Assembly (NCBI RefSeq): GCF_026914265.1
Contig: NC_069131.1
Coordinates: 12,546,294 to 12,610,293, forward strand
Length of the DNA stretch: 64,000 nt
Direction of reading: 5' to 3'
DNA from: Mya arenaria
Taxonomy: Eukaryota > Mollusca > Bivalvia > Myida > Myidae
A program made the translations under genes and the position numbers. How positions within the stretch are numbered: position 1 is the first letter of the stretch; the number at the start of each line of letters is the position of its first letter. Under the pieces are notes generated by a model that ran no database searches, was not told where the DNA came from, and was given only the letters and a program-made list of their open reading frames with translations. Below are positions 1 to 12,726 of this stretch, piece after piece.

Positions 1-912
1 CAAGTAGGACATTACTAACAGGATGATTAATAAGATAAATACATTCATTCAATTCATGACTGTGTTTTAGCTGTGAAACTGTTTTCAAGAGGACAAAAAT
101 TAGGTTCTTACCGTGGAGGCAGTATGGAGTTGAGGATTTCATCTGTTTGTTGAGCAGCCTTTGCATCTACTGGGGCCAGCTTCTGTTTCCCAGGTGGATT
201 TGGGACAGGTCCAGAGCCTGTTGGTGGAGCTGGACTTGCTTTCAGTGCACGTGCCTGGAAATAATAAATACAGCAAATGTCACTATCAAGTGTCTGATTC
301 TTACATTCACATAGATTAAAGTGATAATGCTATGTGTAGATTTACCATTGTCAAACCTTTTCTTTGGATTCTTACATCTTATTAATAGGACCTGAAAGTT
401 GTTTGTTGGTTTATGATTTACCATACTGTTGTATTTTTAACCGAACACTTATTTTTAATGCTATTCTTACAAAAGATAGCATCTATTACTTGTAAAAATA
501 CTGTATTTTTTGCGTACAGTGGATGTATGATGATGTTAAATTTACATTTGGTGTCAGGCATAAAAGGTTATGCTATGAATTGACACATTTGTGGTTATAT
601 ACCTGCCAAAAGATCATTGCTATTAAGAGCATTATAACGAAACTATAAGTGGGTATGAAAAATGGCAACCCTCTGTTTTAGGCATACAATTAGAAACACA
701 ACTTCAACTTTTAATGCATTGTGACACTGACACTCAATGACTCTAACTCAAAAGTCAAAACATCAAAACACAACATTTCTGAATTCATGAAATAAACCAC
801 ACTAAAAAGCAATAAAAGTTATAAAACAAACCTTTGGAGTTTTCTTGTCCATATTTCTGCTGACAAGCACTGGATTGTCATATTTGACCAGCGAAACGTT
901 GGGTGGAATCAT
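1..912 (-). CDS. DNALI1: Axonemal dynein light intermediate chain p28, 5' part (gene continues past left edge)
   Basis: Inner-arm dynein light intermediate polypeptide of motile cilia and flagella. Two coding exons are visible. Exon 1 is 832-912 (27 codons, start at 910-912) and ends at a GTTTGT donor. Exon 2 is 112-254, with acceptor TTTCCAG and donor GTAAG, and ends in phase 2. The protein opens MIPPNVSLVKYDNPVLVSRN, very close to vertebrate DNALI1. Exon 2 is a Pro/Ala-rich stretch ending in AAQQTDEILNSILPPR, matching the conserved segment before the coiled-coil dynein-binding domain. That domain (most of the ~250-residue protein) lies outside the window. Intron 1 (255-831) shows no feature. 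The gene shares its promoter with EMC2, which runs the other way. An X-box-like site between the two start codons fits a ciliary gene. Confidence 0.93.
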
Positions 913-1063
913 TTTTGCTTGTGTATTGTAAAATAATTTGATGCAACAACCTTTTTCCAATGATGATTTACACTGGTGTCCCTGGTAACAACGAACTGAG
1001 CATGCGCGAATGAAGTCTCACATACAGTAACGCAAATCAACTTCCTGTGAGAACTTGGCGAGA
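913..1063. promoter_or_regulatory. Compact bidirectional promoter between DNALI1 and EMC2
   Basis: Only 151 bp separate the two start codons, so both 5' UTRs and core promoters must lie here or overlap the coding starts. Visible motifs are: an RFX X-box-like pair GTGTCC-ct-GGTAAC at 976-989 (second half perfect for RGYAAC, first half one mismatch from GTNRCC); TGAGCATGCGCGA at 997-1009, close to the NRF1 palindrome; ACTTCCTGT at 1040-1048, a good ETS/GABP site; and CCAAT at 957-961. There is no TATA box. Motif matching was by eye. Confidence 0.65.
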
Positions 1064-4000
1064 ATGTCTTGGGAAGGTAAACATTCGCAGTATTATTTAT
1101 TTTTAACGATAACCAGTCAAAATTTCTGAAGAAAATATCATTGAAGAGTAAAAGTTGTTCAATATGAAACATTTTAGATCAAGATTATGATAGATTTCGG
1201 AATATATCTCAAAGTTTTTAGCTGTAAACAGGGATGTACCGGTAGGGGAGGTAACTCGATATGATTTCGTCCTCAAATCGATTCGAACTATATTTTTTTA
1301 GGTATGTCTTTTTAACATGAATATGTACTCTGGGTAACCCAATTATCTGTATTTATATCACATAAATCATCCACAATTGTTTGGCATTAAGAACACGCAG
1401 TTAGATCTGCATTTTTATCAGAAACGGAGAAAGTTTTGGTAACAACCTTGATTAAATTTTTGTTAAGTATGTAAAGCTCCGGTCAATTGTAACACGCCCC
1501 ACCCCAAGGTCCGGGGATAGCCAGGGAAAGGGTGAATGCTGAGGTTTTGTCTTCAGCCCAAAATAGCGGGGAATGGTCATTACCTTGGGTGCTGGGCATT
1601 TTGCAGGGGGTTTACCAGCAGTTCATCGCAGCAAGGCAGGCTTTTTACCCGGCTTGACTGGATGGAAAGTCAAAGTCCCCATTATTCCCTGGACCTGGGG
1701 GAGCCTTGGTTACAATTGACTGTTGCATAAAGAAAATACAGAAATATAATGCTTTTTCACTGAAGTAAATTCAGAACCATAATTTATAATTAAATGGCAT
1801 GACTTGTTAAGCACATCCCAATTAATTCTATCAGAATGTGTGTTTCTCATGATGATTAGCAATATATGAAAGTGTAGTAAGAATGTCATGTTGTTTTGAG
1901 GCCAAATAAAATTGGTTTGTTTAGGGTTACATCTTTTTCAAAAACAGGAAGGATAGGTAGGCATTTTTTATTAGGCTTTATATAAGAACCATATTGTTAT
2001 AATTGGAGAATGATGTCAAATTAATCTTCTTTATAAAGCTTTAACTTAAGGGTTTTATACTACATATAAAAACACACATTCAATGATTTTAACATAACAA
2101 AAATAATATATGAATTAGATACCCACAATCTGAGGTACTAAAATTATACACTTGTGCTTCAACTCGTGTATCAACTCCAGTGTATAATTTCAATCATGAG
2201 GTCCTTAAGTGGATGAAGTAACTGCTTTATACCATGTTTATAACATGTTGTAAAGGACAACTGTTACTAATTAGCGTGCTTATAAATGAATAGTGTTGTC
2301 ATTTATGAGTACAATAATTATAGCTTGGTTAAGTTCCCACTATTTGTTACTGATGTTATAGGAGTTAAACTTAATGTATATATAGATGAAAACATAGTCA
2401 CTATATCAGGGTACTATAAAAAAAAATGCTATTAAATTATTTTGTTTTTATTTTCCAGAAGCTAGAGATGCTCTGCGGAAGATGCGAGAGGACCAGGTCC
2501 GTGATGGACAGAGGGTGATTCGACTTTGGAAACGCCTCGCTAACTACGCACACAAACTCGGAGATGAAGGTTGCTAACTAAATGTCTTTGTTGAAAATTT
2601 TTGTTTCTGTGAACTACATATAAAATTATTTGGATGCATAAATTAAGGGCTCCTGCTGGCAATTGCCGCCATTGTCATAATCAACTTATTATTGTTTTTT
2701 TACTTCAATGTTCTTGGTATTTCATGACAAAAAAACTTGGCTATTTTAAATAATGCCATGTGATTCTATCATGTAATGCCAAGTACATTGAATTAAAAAA
2801 ATAATAATAACTTACCTAACATTGTAAGTTTTCACATCAAGTAAAACTATTGTCTTATTACTTAAAAATTATTTATCCATCTGTAATTATAATAGATTTA
2901 AAATGTAATAACAAAATAAAACTTTCTTTCAGTTTGGACGGTTCAAGAACAAGTTACAATCGCAGCTCTGGATTGTCAGAATTTTGACATAGCCAATGTA
3001 AGTCCTCCTTTGACAGAAGTTTTACATGTTCATTGGTTAGCACAACTGCATATTTAATTATTTTGTAAAGCAAAATAAACAATTATTACCTTTCGTAGCA
3101 TTGTGGATAATGTGTCATTATTAGCTAGTGTGCATGCCCATCTTACATCACCAATTGTCTATTGATGTCTAACTTAAAATTATCAAATTAGAGTCCATCC
3201 AGCATTGGCAGAGACAGTGGTGTAAACACTTAATCTTTTTTAATCAATTGGTGGAAATATTAGTTTAAACGCTCATCTTTATGTCTGATGCAAATCTGTA
3301 TGGAGATCTGATGGCAGAGACTCGAACTAAAACACTATCTTTATGTCTGTTGTAAATCTGGATGGAGATCTGATGGCAGAGACTCGAACTAAAACACTAT
3401 CTTTATGTGTGTTGTAAATCTGGATGGAGATCCGATGGCAGAGACTTGAACTAAAACACTATCTTTATGTGTGTTGTAAATCTGGATGGAGATCCGATGG
3501 CAGAGACTTGAGCTTAAACACTATCTTTATGTGTGTTGTAAATCTGTATGGAGGTCTGATGGCAGAGACTTGAGCTTAGACATTTTTTTTTTTATCTGTT
3601 GCAAATTTGTCTGGTAATTTTATTGGTGGAGATGTGAGCGTTAGCACTATGTAACATCTGTTTATCTATGAACAAACCTTTGCAGGAGTGTGTAGCAGCG
3701 CTTGACCTCAAGTTTCCAGAATCGATGAGGGTCATGAGACTGAAGGGAATGTACTTTGAAGCAAAGGAAAAGTAAGGCATTTTATATACAATTACCGGGT
3801 ATTTTAGCTCTGAATTAATCACATAATAGCTGTTTAGCCAATGCCTGTCAGAATAAAATGCAGCTAAATTTGTCGTTTTTTTAATAAATGATTTGTTGTT
3901 TTGTTTTTCTTTTGGATTTTTTTACACTCTTATTGGGATAAAAATTTGGCATACTTTTTGACATTGGAAATATTGGCAAATACTGGCCATAAAAACACAT

Positions 4001-7000
4001 GAAAAAAACCCTGTAAACTATAAGACATTCTTCTTAGAAATTGAGAGTAAAAAAAGTTTAAATCATAACACATATTATTGATGTTTTACCATTGAATGTT
4101 TTCTGCTTCTTAATATAATCTTACCAGCAATCTTATACAGGATACAACATGGATATGTTTACATTTCAGTTATACAAAAGCCAGTGAAATGTATGACCGT
4201 ATTTTGGAAGGAGACAATACAAATATGGTAAATCTATGGTTACATTATATTCAGCTTTTTTAATCATAAGACATAACTTATATGATGAAATCCACCATTT
4301 AAAACATTATTTACATGAGGGCATGTTAAAATTACACAGGGACACTATATGGGCTGTTTTGCTTATCACATTTGAGTTAGATATATTTGTTTCAAAAAGG
4401 TGATACTGATAGGGATGTGATTTGTCGGCAGTTTTGCAGACTTCTTTAGATCTGATGGGTCCAGTAACAAGTTACAAAAAATAAAATAAAAGGTTTTTAC
4501 TTAATTTGTATTGACACTAGAGTTTACTTGAAAACTGGAGCCAGAACCAGAAGAGACCTCAATAAAGCTTCTTAAAAGCCCTTGATGCTTGTGGCTGTGT
4601 GTCTTGCCCCCTTTGGTTCCCCCCAAACCCCCTTGATGTCCCTCATGCTGTTGATTTAGATTAAAACCATCTTTTAGTATTGACACTCAAGTTTGCTTTA
4701 TATTAGAAGCCTGGAGAGCCCTCAATATGGCATCTAAAACCCAGTTTTGCTCCTGTGGTAGAGAGCTTCAACCCCCTTTTACCACCATTTTAGCCCTTCA
4801 ACCGCAAGGTCGATCACATCCCGGAGACTGTACAGTCTTCATAATAATCATAATTTGCATAAAGATTAAACAAGTGTGTACATTATAATTGTAATCAATA
4901 CTATTGAAAATACGTAAATCATCCTTTTATGTATTGAACAAGTTACATTAAAAATGTTTATCTCTCTACTATTTATTACAGTTTGCTACTAAGAGGCAGA
5001 TAGCGATGTTAAAGGAGCGCAATAAGGTACATGAGGCCATTGAAAAGCTTAACAAGTACTTAGAAACGTAAGTGACTTAGTTAATTAATGTTAAGTAATG
5101 ATGTATTGATTGATGTATCATTTCTTGTATCTTTCAGTGATTTAGTTGAAAACAAACTTTACGGTCATTCACTTCAATTTGTAAAAGGACTTATTCACAG
5201 ATGTGGTGTTGACAACATCTTTCTTGGAAAATTGTTGTATACATTGTTTTACTTACTCTTGAACAAAGACCAAACAGCTCATTTACAGTAGGGTACATGA
5301 TAACAAGCTATTTTTCTGACTTAAGAACTTTGTTAATCCAATCCTAAAGTCCCAATTTTCAGTAGCTTTTATAAAGGTTTTCGGCAAAATAGAGCATCTT
5401 CAGTCACAATTTTCAATAATTATCAACAGTAGAGCAATTTTGAACTTTTGTAGATGTTTAATCCTTGTTTCAAGCACTGAGGTCTTATTTCACTCAGGCC
5501 TAAAAAAAAATAATTGTTTGGTTAGGGTTACATCCTTAAAAAAAATAGGTAGGGTAGGTAGGCTTTTTATTTTTTTTATTTATTTTTTTTATTAGGTTTA
5601 ATATAAGAATATAATTTTCATCATTGGAGAATGATGTTAAAGCTATCTTCTGTACAAGCATTTAAGGTTTAAACTTAATATTAGAAAGCAATAAAAAAAA
5701 AAAGGAATTTTTTTTTTTTTTTTTTTTTTTTAGTTTTTCATTTTTTTTCAAACTGACTATAAAAACGGTAGGGTCGGCGCCTATTCCGTAGGTAGGGTCG
5801 GGTAACCCGAACCAAATGTATTTTTTTTAGGCCTCATGAATAAATACAGTTGATGTCTGACCCTATAAAACAAATGATCATTTTTTAAAACAACAACAAC
5901 AAAATACACACAAAATATACTTGGGAATAGACAAGCATTTCTTGTATATTTTGTGTAAAAATGCTGTACTTTGACATTATTGCTGTACACGTCATGAGAC
6001 GTTTACATCATTTTCTATTTATGATGTTAATTCCTGTTTTGCATGCAACCTTATGAAGACCAGAAATAACCATAACTTCTGAATACATTTTATAATGTTT
6101 AAGTTGGACTTCTGTATCCTCCTATGATTATTATTGTAAATAACCAGAATGTTTATTTATTGATTGGCTCATATGATCTAATAATCACCATAAACCAATG
6201 AAATGTTTCCATATGAAGCATAGCCAATATTCTTTTTTCAATTTCATACAATGTGCCTCATAGTTGGGATAGCATGAGATAGCTGTTTCGCATTATAGGT
6301 TAATGAAAATCTTTTCTCTTTTTGAAAAACCTTTGCACAAGGATTTAAAAAAAAAGTTGCAAGGGAGAGAACTGCATTGGAAAGACTTCATGTGGGAAAG
6401 GACCTCCATAAGTTGTTTACCATCTCAAGTCCAATTCTATATTTTGATATTGTATATGACCTTGCATATTTTGTACAGTTCTTTCATTAATACAATATGT
6501 TTAAACCAACTGCATTGGAAATTGAGACTATGAAGCACACTAACTTGTTTATACACTTTTCACTTCAGGTTTATGACAGACTTTGATGGTTGGCAGGAGT
6601 TATGTGACCTGTACCTCCAGATCCAGGACTACAGCAAGGCAGCATTCTGCATGGAGGAACTCATAATGTCAAACCCACACAACCACCTCTACCATCAGAA
6701 ATTTGCAGAGGTTTGTTGTCTTCTTTTATATTTATATTTAATTTTGTTCCAAATATAAAGTATTTATTATTAAACATCACTTAACATGTAGGGAATATAT
6801 GGAACAAGTCATAAATTCTTGTGCCACAGACAAGATACTTTAATGTCAAATGGTAAATACCAAATACAATGAAATAATACATGGTACATCACATAAAAGG
6901 CCATTCAAAAGTTAAGTTCTGCTCTGTCTCCATTGCCAACCAGCTATGATAGACAGGTCTCTGTCATATCTGCGGTTAGAAATGTTTCTTGGATGCCTCA

Positions 7001-10000
7001 CTGTGAGACGGTGATTACACAACATGACTTTCAGTGCAACAAGACATTACCATACTGAAAAGAGAAATCCATTCTGATACATATTTTCTTGATACGTTAA
7101 AATGATAGTGATATCATCCACTATAACATGACATAGACTACTTTCGCCAGAACTGACTGTGTAAATAAATATCTTTCTTAGCACTGGTATTGCACTATTG
7201 TTATTATTCCTCATTTTAGAAAGAATTGATCTTGATACAAGACAGGTACTTTTCATAAATTACTAACCCATATGCTGTCCATGTTAGAACCATCATTAAG
7301 ACCCTAGCAACATGTTTTCATGGTAATTCGTATATTGCTTTATCACGCAGGTGTATGCAACATTACAAAAATCTTCATGTTTCCAACAAAGTTTATATGA
7401 ATATTTTGACAATTTCTCAAGTGATTTATTCAGTACCTTGTTTTAGCGTTGTATACCCCAATTTTTTATCAAGCTGAAGTCAGTTATTTTAGGATGAAGC
7501 TAAGCTCACTATTTTGGTTTTGATACATTTTCAGTTATGTTTTCATTTTAAAGTGTTCTGAGATTTAAAGAATAAGCTTTATATTGATAATCATAAATTA
7601 ATTTTTTGTTATTTTGTAAAATCAAGTTGTAAGTATTTGAGAATTTGGGTCCTTCATTGTGACCTCTTTACCTGAACTTGAAACTTGTGCATTTGTATTT
7701 CAGATCAAGTACACCCAGGGCGGCTTTGAGAATCTGGAGATAGCGAGGTCATACTTTGCCCAGGCCTGCAAACTGAACCCAAACAATATGAGGGCACAGT
7801 TTGGGCTGCTTCTGGTAAGTCAACCAGTGTACACAAAACATGTGAGACAATCGAAAAATTGCTTTCTGTTCCAAGGGAATCAATTTAAACTGAAGTTTGG
7901 GTTACAGGCTGGAGATAAAATACCATAAATTATTCATGTTTATTTTCTATACAACATCATGTCCACTATTACGATTTTTAACAAGAATTATCTCAAGGTT
8001 AAACTCAACTATTAGATATACTGAATAAAGTTTCAAAGAGAGTGACTTCCCTTGGATATATCAGATTCCTCTAAAACAGTGATTTCAGTTTGTCCTGCAT
8101 TAAGTGCAAAGTATGCCAGACATATCAACAGGGTTTAAAATTCTACAACTGATTGTTTTTGCCATGTGAACATTAATTACATTGAACATATGCGAGATTT
8201 AATGCTGAATTCATTGAAATAAATAAAAGATAAAAAGTTACTTTGAAAAATATTAATTACAGCTTATAGATAAAGCAATCTGTCCGGCTTTATTCATTCA
8301 AGTCCATAAGTATGATTTTTTTAGAATTTAAAATGAATAAATTAAAATGTTGTACATTAGCTACTGAGATGTCAGACAAAAAAAGTGCACTATCAAAAAT
8401 AATTAAATAATTGAAGGTGGTTCTGCCAAATAATGAAATAATTGTAGAAAAAAGTAGGCTGCATAGATATGAAATCTGTGGCTGTGGGCAGAATTTGGTG
8501 ATATTACCGTTCACATGTATCTGCTGTGGGGACCTAATTCATTATCTTCATTTTAGTAGCTAAGACAAAAAGAAGAAAACTTGTGATGTTTTTCTTTTGA
8601 CAACCAGACCATTTATTATGATTAATATATTAATATATTGAAAGAATCTATATAAAAAGTATATGTACAAAACACTGATGAAAACCTTTATTGAGGCACT
8701 ACTGATTTATGGCAAACTATTTAAATACATAAAAACAAAGGATAATATTAAAGCGTACTAAACATGTGTATTTGCAGACGTGCAGTAACTTAGCAACAGG
8801 ATATTCCAAAACTAAGACAAGTAGTAACAGCAAGTACGCAGTGTGGGCAGCTGAACAGGTTATGGATAAATACCAGGTATGAAGTTCAAATTTTTCATTT
8901 TCTAATAAATTTTTATATGCCCTATTTTATTCTCATACAATCAAGTTCAACAATCATATTATTCTATGTTCATACAATTATCTTTAAACAACATCCCTTC
9001 ACTATTCTCAAACAGTCAGGTTCAACATACCTAATGTAGTCTCATGCAATCATACCTAATGTATTACCATACAATCATGTTCAACTTACCTATTCTATTC
9101 CCAAACAGTCAGGTTCAACATACCTTATATAGTCTCATACAATCATGTTCAACTTACCTATTCGATTCTCAAACAGTCAGGTTCAACATACCTAATGTAG
9201 TCTCATGCAATCATGTTCAACATCCCTATTCTATTCTCAAACAGTCAGGTTCAACATCCCTATTGTAGTCTCATGCAATCAAGTTTAACATTTATATTCT
9301 AGTCTCATGCAATCAAGTTCAACATCCCTATTGTAGTCTCGTGCAATTAAGTTCAACATCCCTATTGTAGTCTCGTGCAATTAAGTTCAACATCCCTATT
9401 GTAGTCTCATGCAATCAAGTTTAACATCCCTATTGTAGTCTCATGCAATCAAGTTTAACATCCCTATTGTAGTCTCGTGCAATTAAGTTTAACATCCCTA
9501 TTCTATTCTCAAACAGTCAGGTTCAACATCCCTATTCTATTCTCAAACAGTCAGGTTCAACATCCCTATTGTAGTCTCGTGCAATCAAGTTTAACATTTA
9601 TATTCTAGTTTCATGCAATCTAGTTCAACATCCCTATTGTAGTCTCGTGCAATTAAGTTTAACATCCCTATTGTAGTCTCATGCAATCAAGTTTAACATC
9701 CCTATTGTAGTCTCATGCAATCAAGTTCAACATCCCTATTGTAGTCTCATGCAATTAAGTTCAACATCCCTATTGTAGTCTCATGCAATCAAGTTTAACA
9801 TTTATATTCTAGTCTCATGCAATAAAGTTCAACATCCCTATTGTAGTCTCGTGCAATTAAGTTCAACATCCCTATTGTAGTCTCGTGCAATTAAGTTCAA
9901 CATCCCTATTGTAGTCTCGTGCAATTAAGTTCAACATCCCTATTGTAGTCTCATGCAATCAAGTTCAACATCCCTATTGTAGTCTCGTGCAATAAAGTTC

Positions 10001-12726
10001 AACATCCCTATTGTAGTCTCGTGCAATTAAGTTCAACATCCCTATTGTAGTCTCGTGCAATTAAGTTCAACATCCCTATTGTAGTCTCATGCAATCAAGT
10101 TTAACATTTATTTTCTTGTCTCATGCAATAAAGTTCAACATCCCTATTGTAGTCTCGTGCAATAAAGTTCAACATCCCTATTGTAGTCTCGTGCAATTAA
10201 GTTCAACATCCCTATTGTAGTCTCATGCAATCAAGTTTAACATTTATATTCTAGTCTCATGCAATAAAGTTCAACATCCCTATTGTAGTCTCGTGCAATT
10301 AAGTTCAACATCCCTATTGTAGTCTCATGCAATCAAGTTCAACATCCCTATTGTAGTCTCATGCAATCAAGTTCAACATCCCTATTGTAGTCTCGTGCAA
10401 TAAAGTTCAACATCCCTATTGTAGTCTCGTGCAATTAAGTTCAACATCCCTATTGTAGTCTCGTGCAATTAAGTTCAACATCCCTATTGTAGTCTCATGC
10501 AATTAAGTTCAACATCCCTATTGTAGTCTCGTGCAATTAAGTTCAACATCCCTATTGTAGTCTCGTGCAATTAAGTTCAACATTCCTATTGTAGTCTCGT
10601 GCAATTAAGTTCAACATCCCTATTGTAGTCTCGTGCAATTAAGTTCAACATCCCTATTGTAGTCTCATGCAATCAAGTTCAACATCCCTATTGTAGTCTC
10701 GTGCAATTAAGTTCAACATCCCTATTGTAGTCTCATGCAATCAAGTTTAACATTTATATTCTAGTCTCATGCAATTAAGTTCAACATCCCTATTGTAGTC
10801 TCGTGCAATTAAGTTCAACATCCCTATTGTAGTCTCGTGCAATTAAGTTCAACATCCCTATTGTAGTCTCGTGCAATTAAGTTCAACATTATTGTAGTCT
10901 CGTGCAATTAAGTTCAACATCCCTATTGTAGTCTCATGCAATTAAGTTCAACATCCCTATTGTAGTCTCGTGCAATTAAGTTCAACATCCCTATTGTAGT
11001 CTCGTGCAATTAAGTTCAACATCCCTATTGTAGTCTCGTGCAATTAAGTTCAACATCCCTATTGTAGTCTCGTGCAATTAAGTTCAACATCCCTATTGTA
11101 GTCTCATGCAATCAAGTTTAACATTTATATTCTTGTCTCATGCAATAAAGTTCAACATCCCTATTGTAGTCTCGTGCAATTAAGTTCAACATTATTGTAG
11201 TCTCGTGCAATTAAGTTCAACATCCCTATTGTAGTCTCGTGCAATTAAGTTCAACATCCCTATTGTAGTCTCGTGCAATTAAGTTCAACATCCCTATTGT
11301 AGTCTCGTGCAATTAAGTTCAACATTCCTATTGTAGTCTCGTGCAATTAAGTTCAACATCCCTATTGTAGTCTCGTGCAATTAAGTTCAACATCCCTATT
11401 GTAGTCTCATGCAATCAAGTTTAACATTTATATTCTAGTCTCATGCAATAAAGTTCAACATCCCTATTGTAGTCTCGTGCAATAAAGTTCAACATCCCTA
11501 TTGTAGTCTCGTGCAATTAAGTTCAACATCCCTATTGTAGTCTCATGCAATCAAGTTTAACATTTATATTCTAGTCTCATGCAATTAAGTTCAACATCCC
11601 TATTGTAGTCTCGTGCAATAAAGTTCAACATCCCTATTGTAGTCTCATGCAATCAAGTTCAACATCCCTATTGTAGTCTCATGCAATCAAGTTCAACATC
11701 CCTATTGTAGTCTCGTGCAATAAAGTTCAACATCCCTATTGTAGTCTCGTGCAATTAAGTTCAACATTCCTATTGTAGTCTCGTGCAATTAAGTTCAACA
11801 TCCCTATTGTAGTCTCATGCAATTAAGTTCAACATCCCTATTGTAGTCTCGTGCAATTAAGTTCAACATCCCTATTGTAGTCTCGTGCAATTAAGTTCAA
11901 CATCCCTATTGTAGTCTCGTGCAATTAAGTTCAACATCCCTATTGTAGTCTCGTGCAATTAAGTTCAACATCCCTATTGTAGTCTCATGCAATCAAGTTC
12001 AACATCCCTATTGTAGTCTCGTGCAATTAAGTTCAACATCCCTATTGTAGTCTCATGCAATCAAGTTTAACATTTATATTCTAGTCTCATGCAATAAAGT
12101 TCAACATCCCTATTGTAGTTTCGTGCAATTAAGTTCAACATCCCTATTGTAGTCTCGTGCAATTAAGTTCAACATCCCTATTGTAGTCTCGTGCAATTAA
12201 GTTCAACATCCCTATTGTAGTCTCGTGCAATTAAGTTCAACATCCCTATTGTAGTCTCATGCAATTAAGTTCAACATCCCTATTGTAGTCTCGTGCAATT
12301 AAGTTCAACATCCCTATTGTAGTCTCGTGCAATTAAGTTCAACATTCCTATTGTAGTCTCGTGCAATTAAGTTCAACATCCCTATTGTAGTCTCGTGCAA
12401 TTAAGTTCAACATCCCTATTGTAGTCTCATGCAATTAAGTTCAACATCCCTATTGTAGTCTCGTGCAATTAAGTTCAACATCCCTATTGTAGTCTCATGC
12501 AATCAAGTTTAACATCCCTATTGTAGTCTCGTGCAATTAAGTTCAACATCCCTATTGTAGTCTCATGCAATCAAGTTTAACATCCCTATTGTAGTCTCAT
12601 GCAATCAAGTTTAACATTCTTATTCTTTACTAGGCGAGCCAGTCAAAAGAGCAGCTAAAGGAAACCAAGGTCCTGGAGTTGATACGGAAAATGCAGGACA
12701 ACCTGTTCCCGCAGTCACAAACCTGA
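1064..12726 (+). CDS. EMC2: ER membrane protein complex subunit 2 (TTC35), complete, ten exons
   Basis: EMC2 is the cytosolic TPR subunit of the EMC insertase, which inserts tail-anchored and multipass proteins into the ER membrane. Exons: 1064-1076, 2459-2569, 2933-2997, 3686-3771, 4170-4227, 4982-5067, 6569-6710, 7704-7814, 8778-8876, 12634-12726. All junctions are GT/AG and phases agree, giving 287 residues (human protein about 297). The start [16 protein letters not shown] matches the family's WEEMRD segment. TPR-type helices are clear, e.g. [20 protein letters not shown] (exon 7) and [20 protein letters not shown] (exon 8), both near-identical in layout to vertebrate EMC2. The exon 2 donor (GTTGCT) is weak. 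Introns carry MITE-like copies, a 62-bp tandem repeat before exon 4 and a 3.7-kb array in the last intron. AATAAA occurs at 12838 and 13433; the second is followed by GT-rich sequence. Confidence 0.96.
1476..1730. mobile_element. MITE family A, copy 1 (TAA target, Harbinger-like)
   Basis: GC-rich element in EMC2 intron 1 with inverted ends (GGTCAATTGTAAC... / ...GTTACAATTGACTG), flanked by TAA on both sides. Related copies lie at 22370-22558 and 60723-61044. A 3-bp TAA/TTA duplication with short terminal repeats is typical of PIF/Harbinger MITEs. No transposase is present. Confidence 0.7.
1899..2065 (+). mobile_element. MITE family B, truncated copy
   Basis: Shares the AGGCC...GTTTAGGGTTACATC end and the following GGAGAATGATGTCAAA block with the full copies at 5496-5834 and 49496-49803, but lacks the other terminus. 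Confidence 0.6.
3266..3655 (+). repeat. 62-bp tandem repeat, about 5-6 units, in EMC2 intron 3
   Basis: Units contain CTTTATGT(C/G)TGTTGTAAATC followed by GGAGATC(T/C)GATGGCAGAGAC. Central copies are nearly identical and edge copies degenerate. The last recognisable unit ends about 30 bp before the exon 4 acceptor at 3685. Confidence 0.9.
4500..4805 (+). repeat. Two degenerate tandem copies of a ~175-bp sequence in EMC2 intron 5
   Basis: The segment starting TATTGACACTAGAGTTTACTTG (4510) recurs as TATTGACACTCAAGTTTGCTTT (4678), and following landmarks (CCTCAATA, CTGTGG..., CCCCCTTT) recur in the same order. No coding potential recognised. Confidence 0.4.
5496..5834 (+). mobile_element. MITE family B, complete copy in EMC2 intron 6
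   Basis: Ends are AGGCCTAAAAAAA...TTTGGTTAGGGTTACA and, inverted, CGGGTAACCCGAACCAAATG...TTTTTTTAGGCCT. Between them are long A and T runs. The same element, inverted, lies at 49496-49803. No open frame, so non-autonomous. Confidence 0.75.
8935..12620 (+). repeat. 34-bp minisatellite filling EMC2 intron 9 (about 100 units)
   Basis: The consensus unit GTTCAACATCCCTATTGTAG + TCTCGTGCAATTAA (34 bp) repeats for about 3.7 kb. Units at the left edge (8935-9270) are degenerate and use CAAACAGTCAG and ATACAATCATG variants. A recurrent variant, TTTAACATTTATATTCTAG, marks higher-order blocks. The segment from about 9961 to 10890 recurs 1320 bp downstream (11281-12210) with few changes. The last partial unit runs straight into the exon 10 acceptor at 12633. 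Confidence 0.97.

Noticed and set aside
6303..6758. Extended frames around EMC2 exon 7
   Set aside because: Only 6569-6710 is exon, as shown by splice sites and EMC2 similarity; the flanking frame is intron.
8935..12620. CRISPR array (regular repeats over 3.7 kb)
   Set aside because: Units are contiguous with no unique spacers, lie inside an animal intron, and no cas genes exist. It is a minisatellite. The same holds for the 30-, 44-, 47- and 51-bp arrays.
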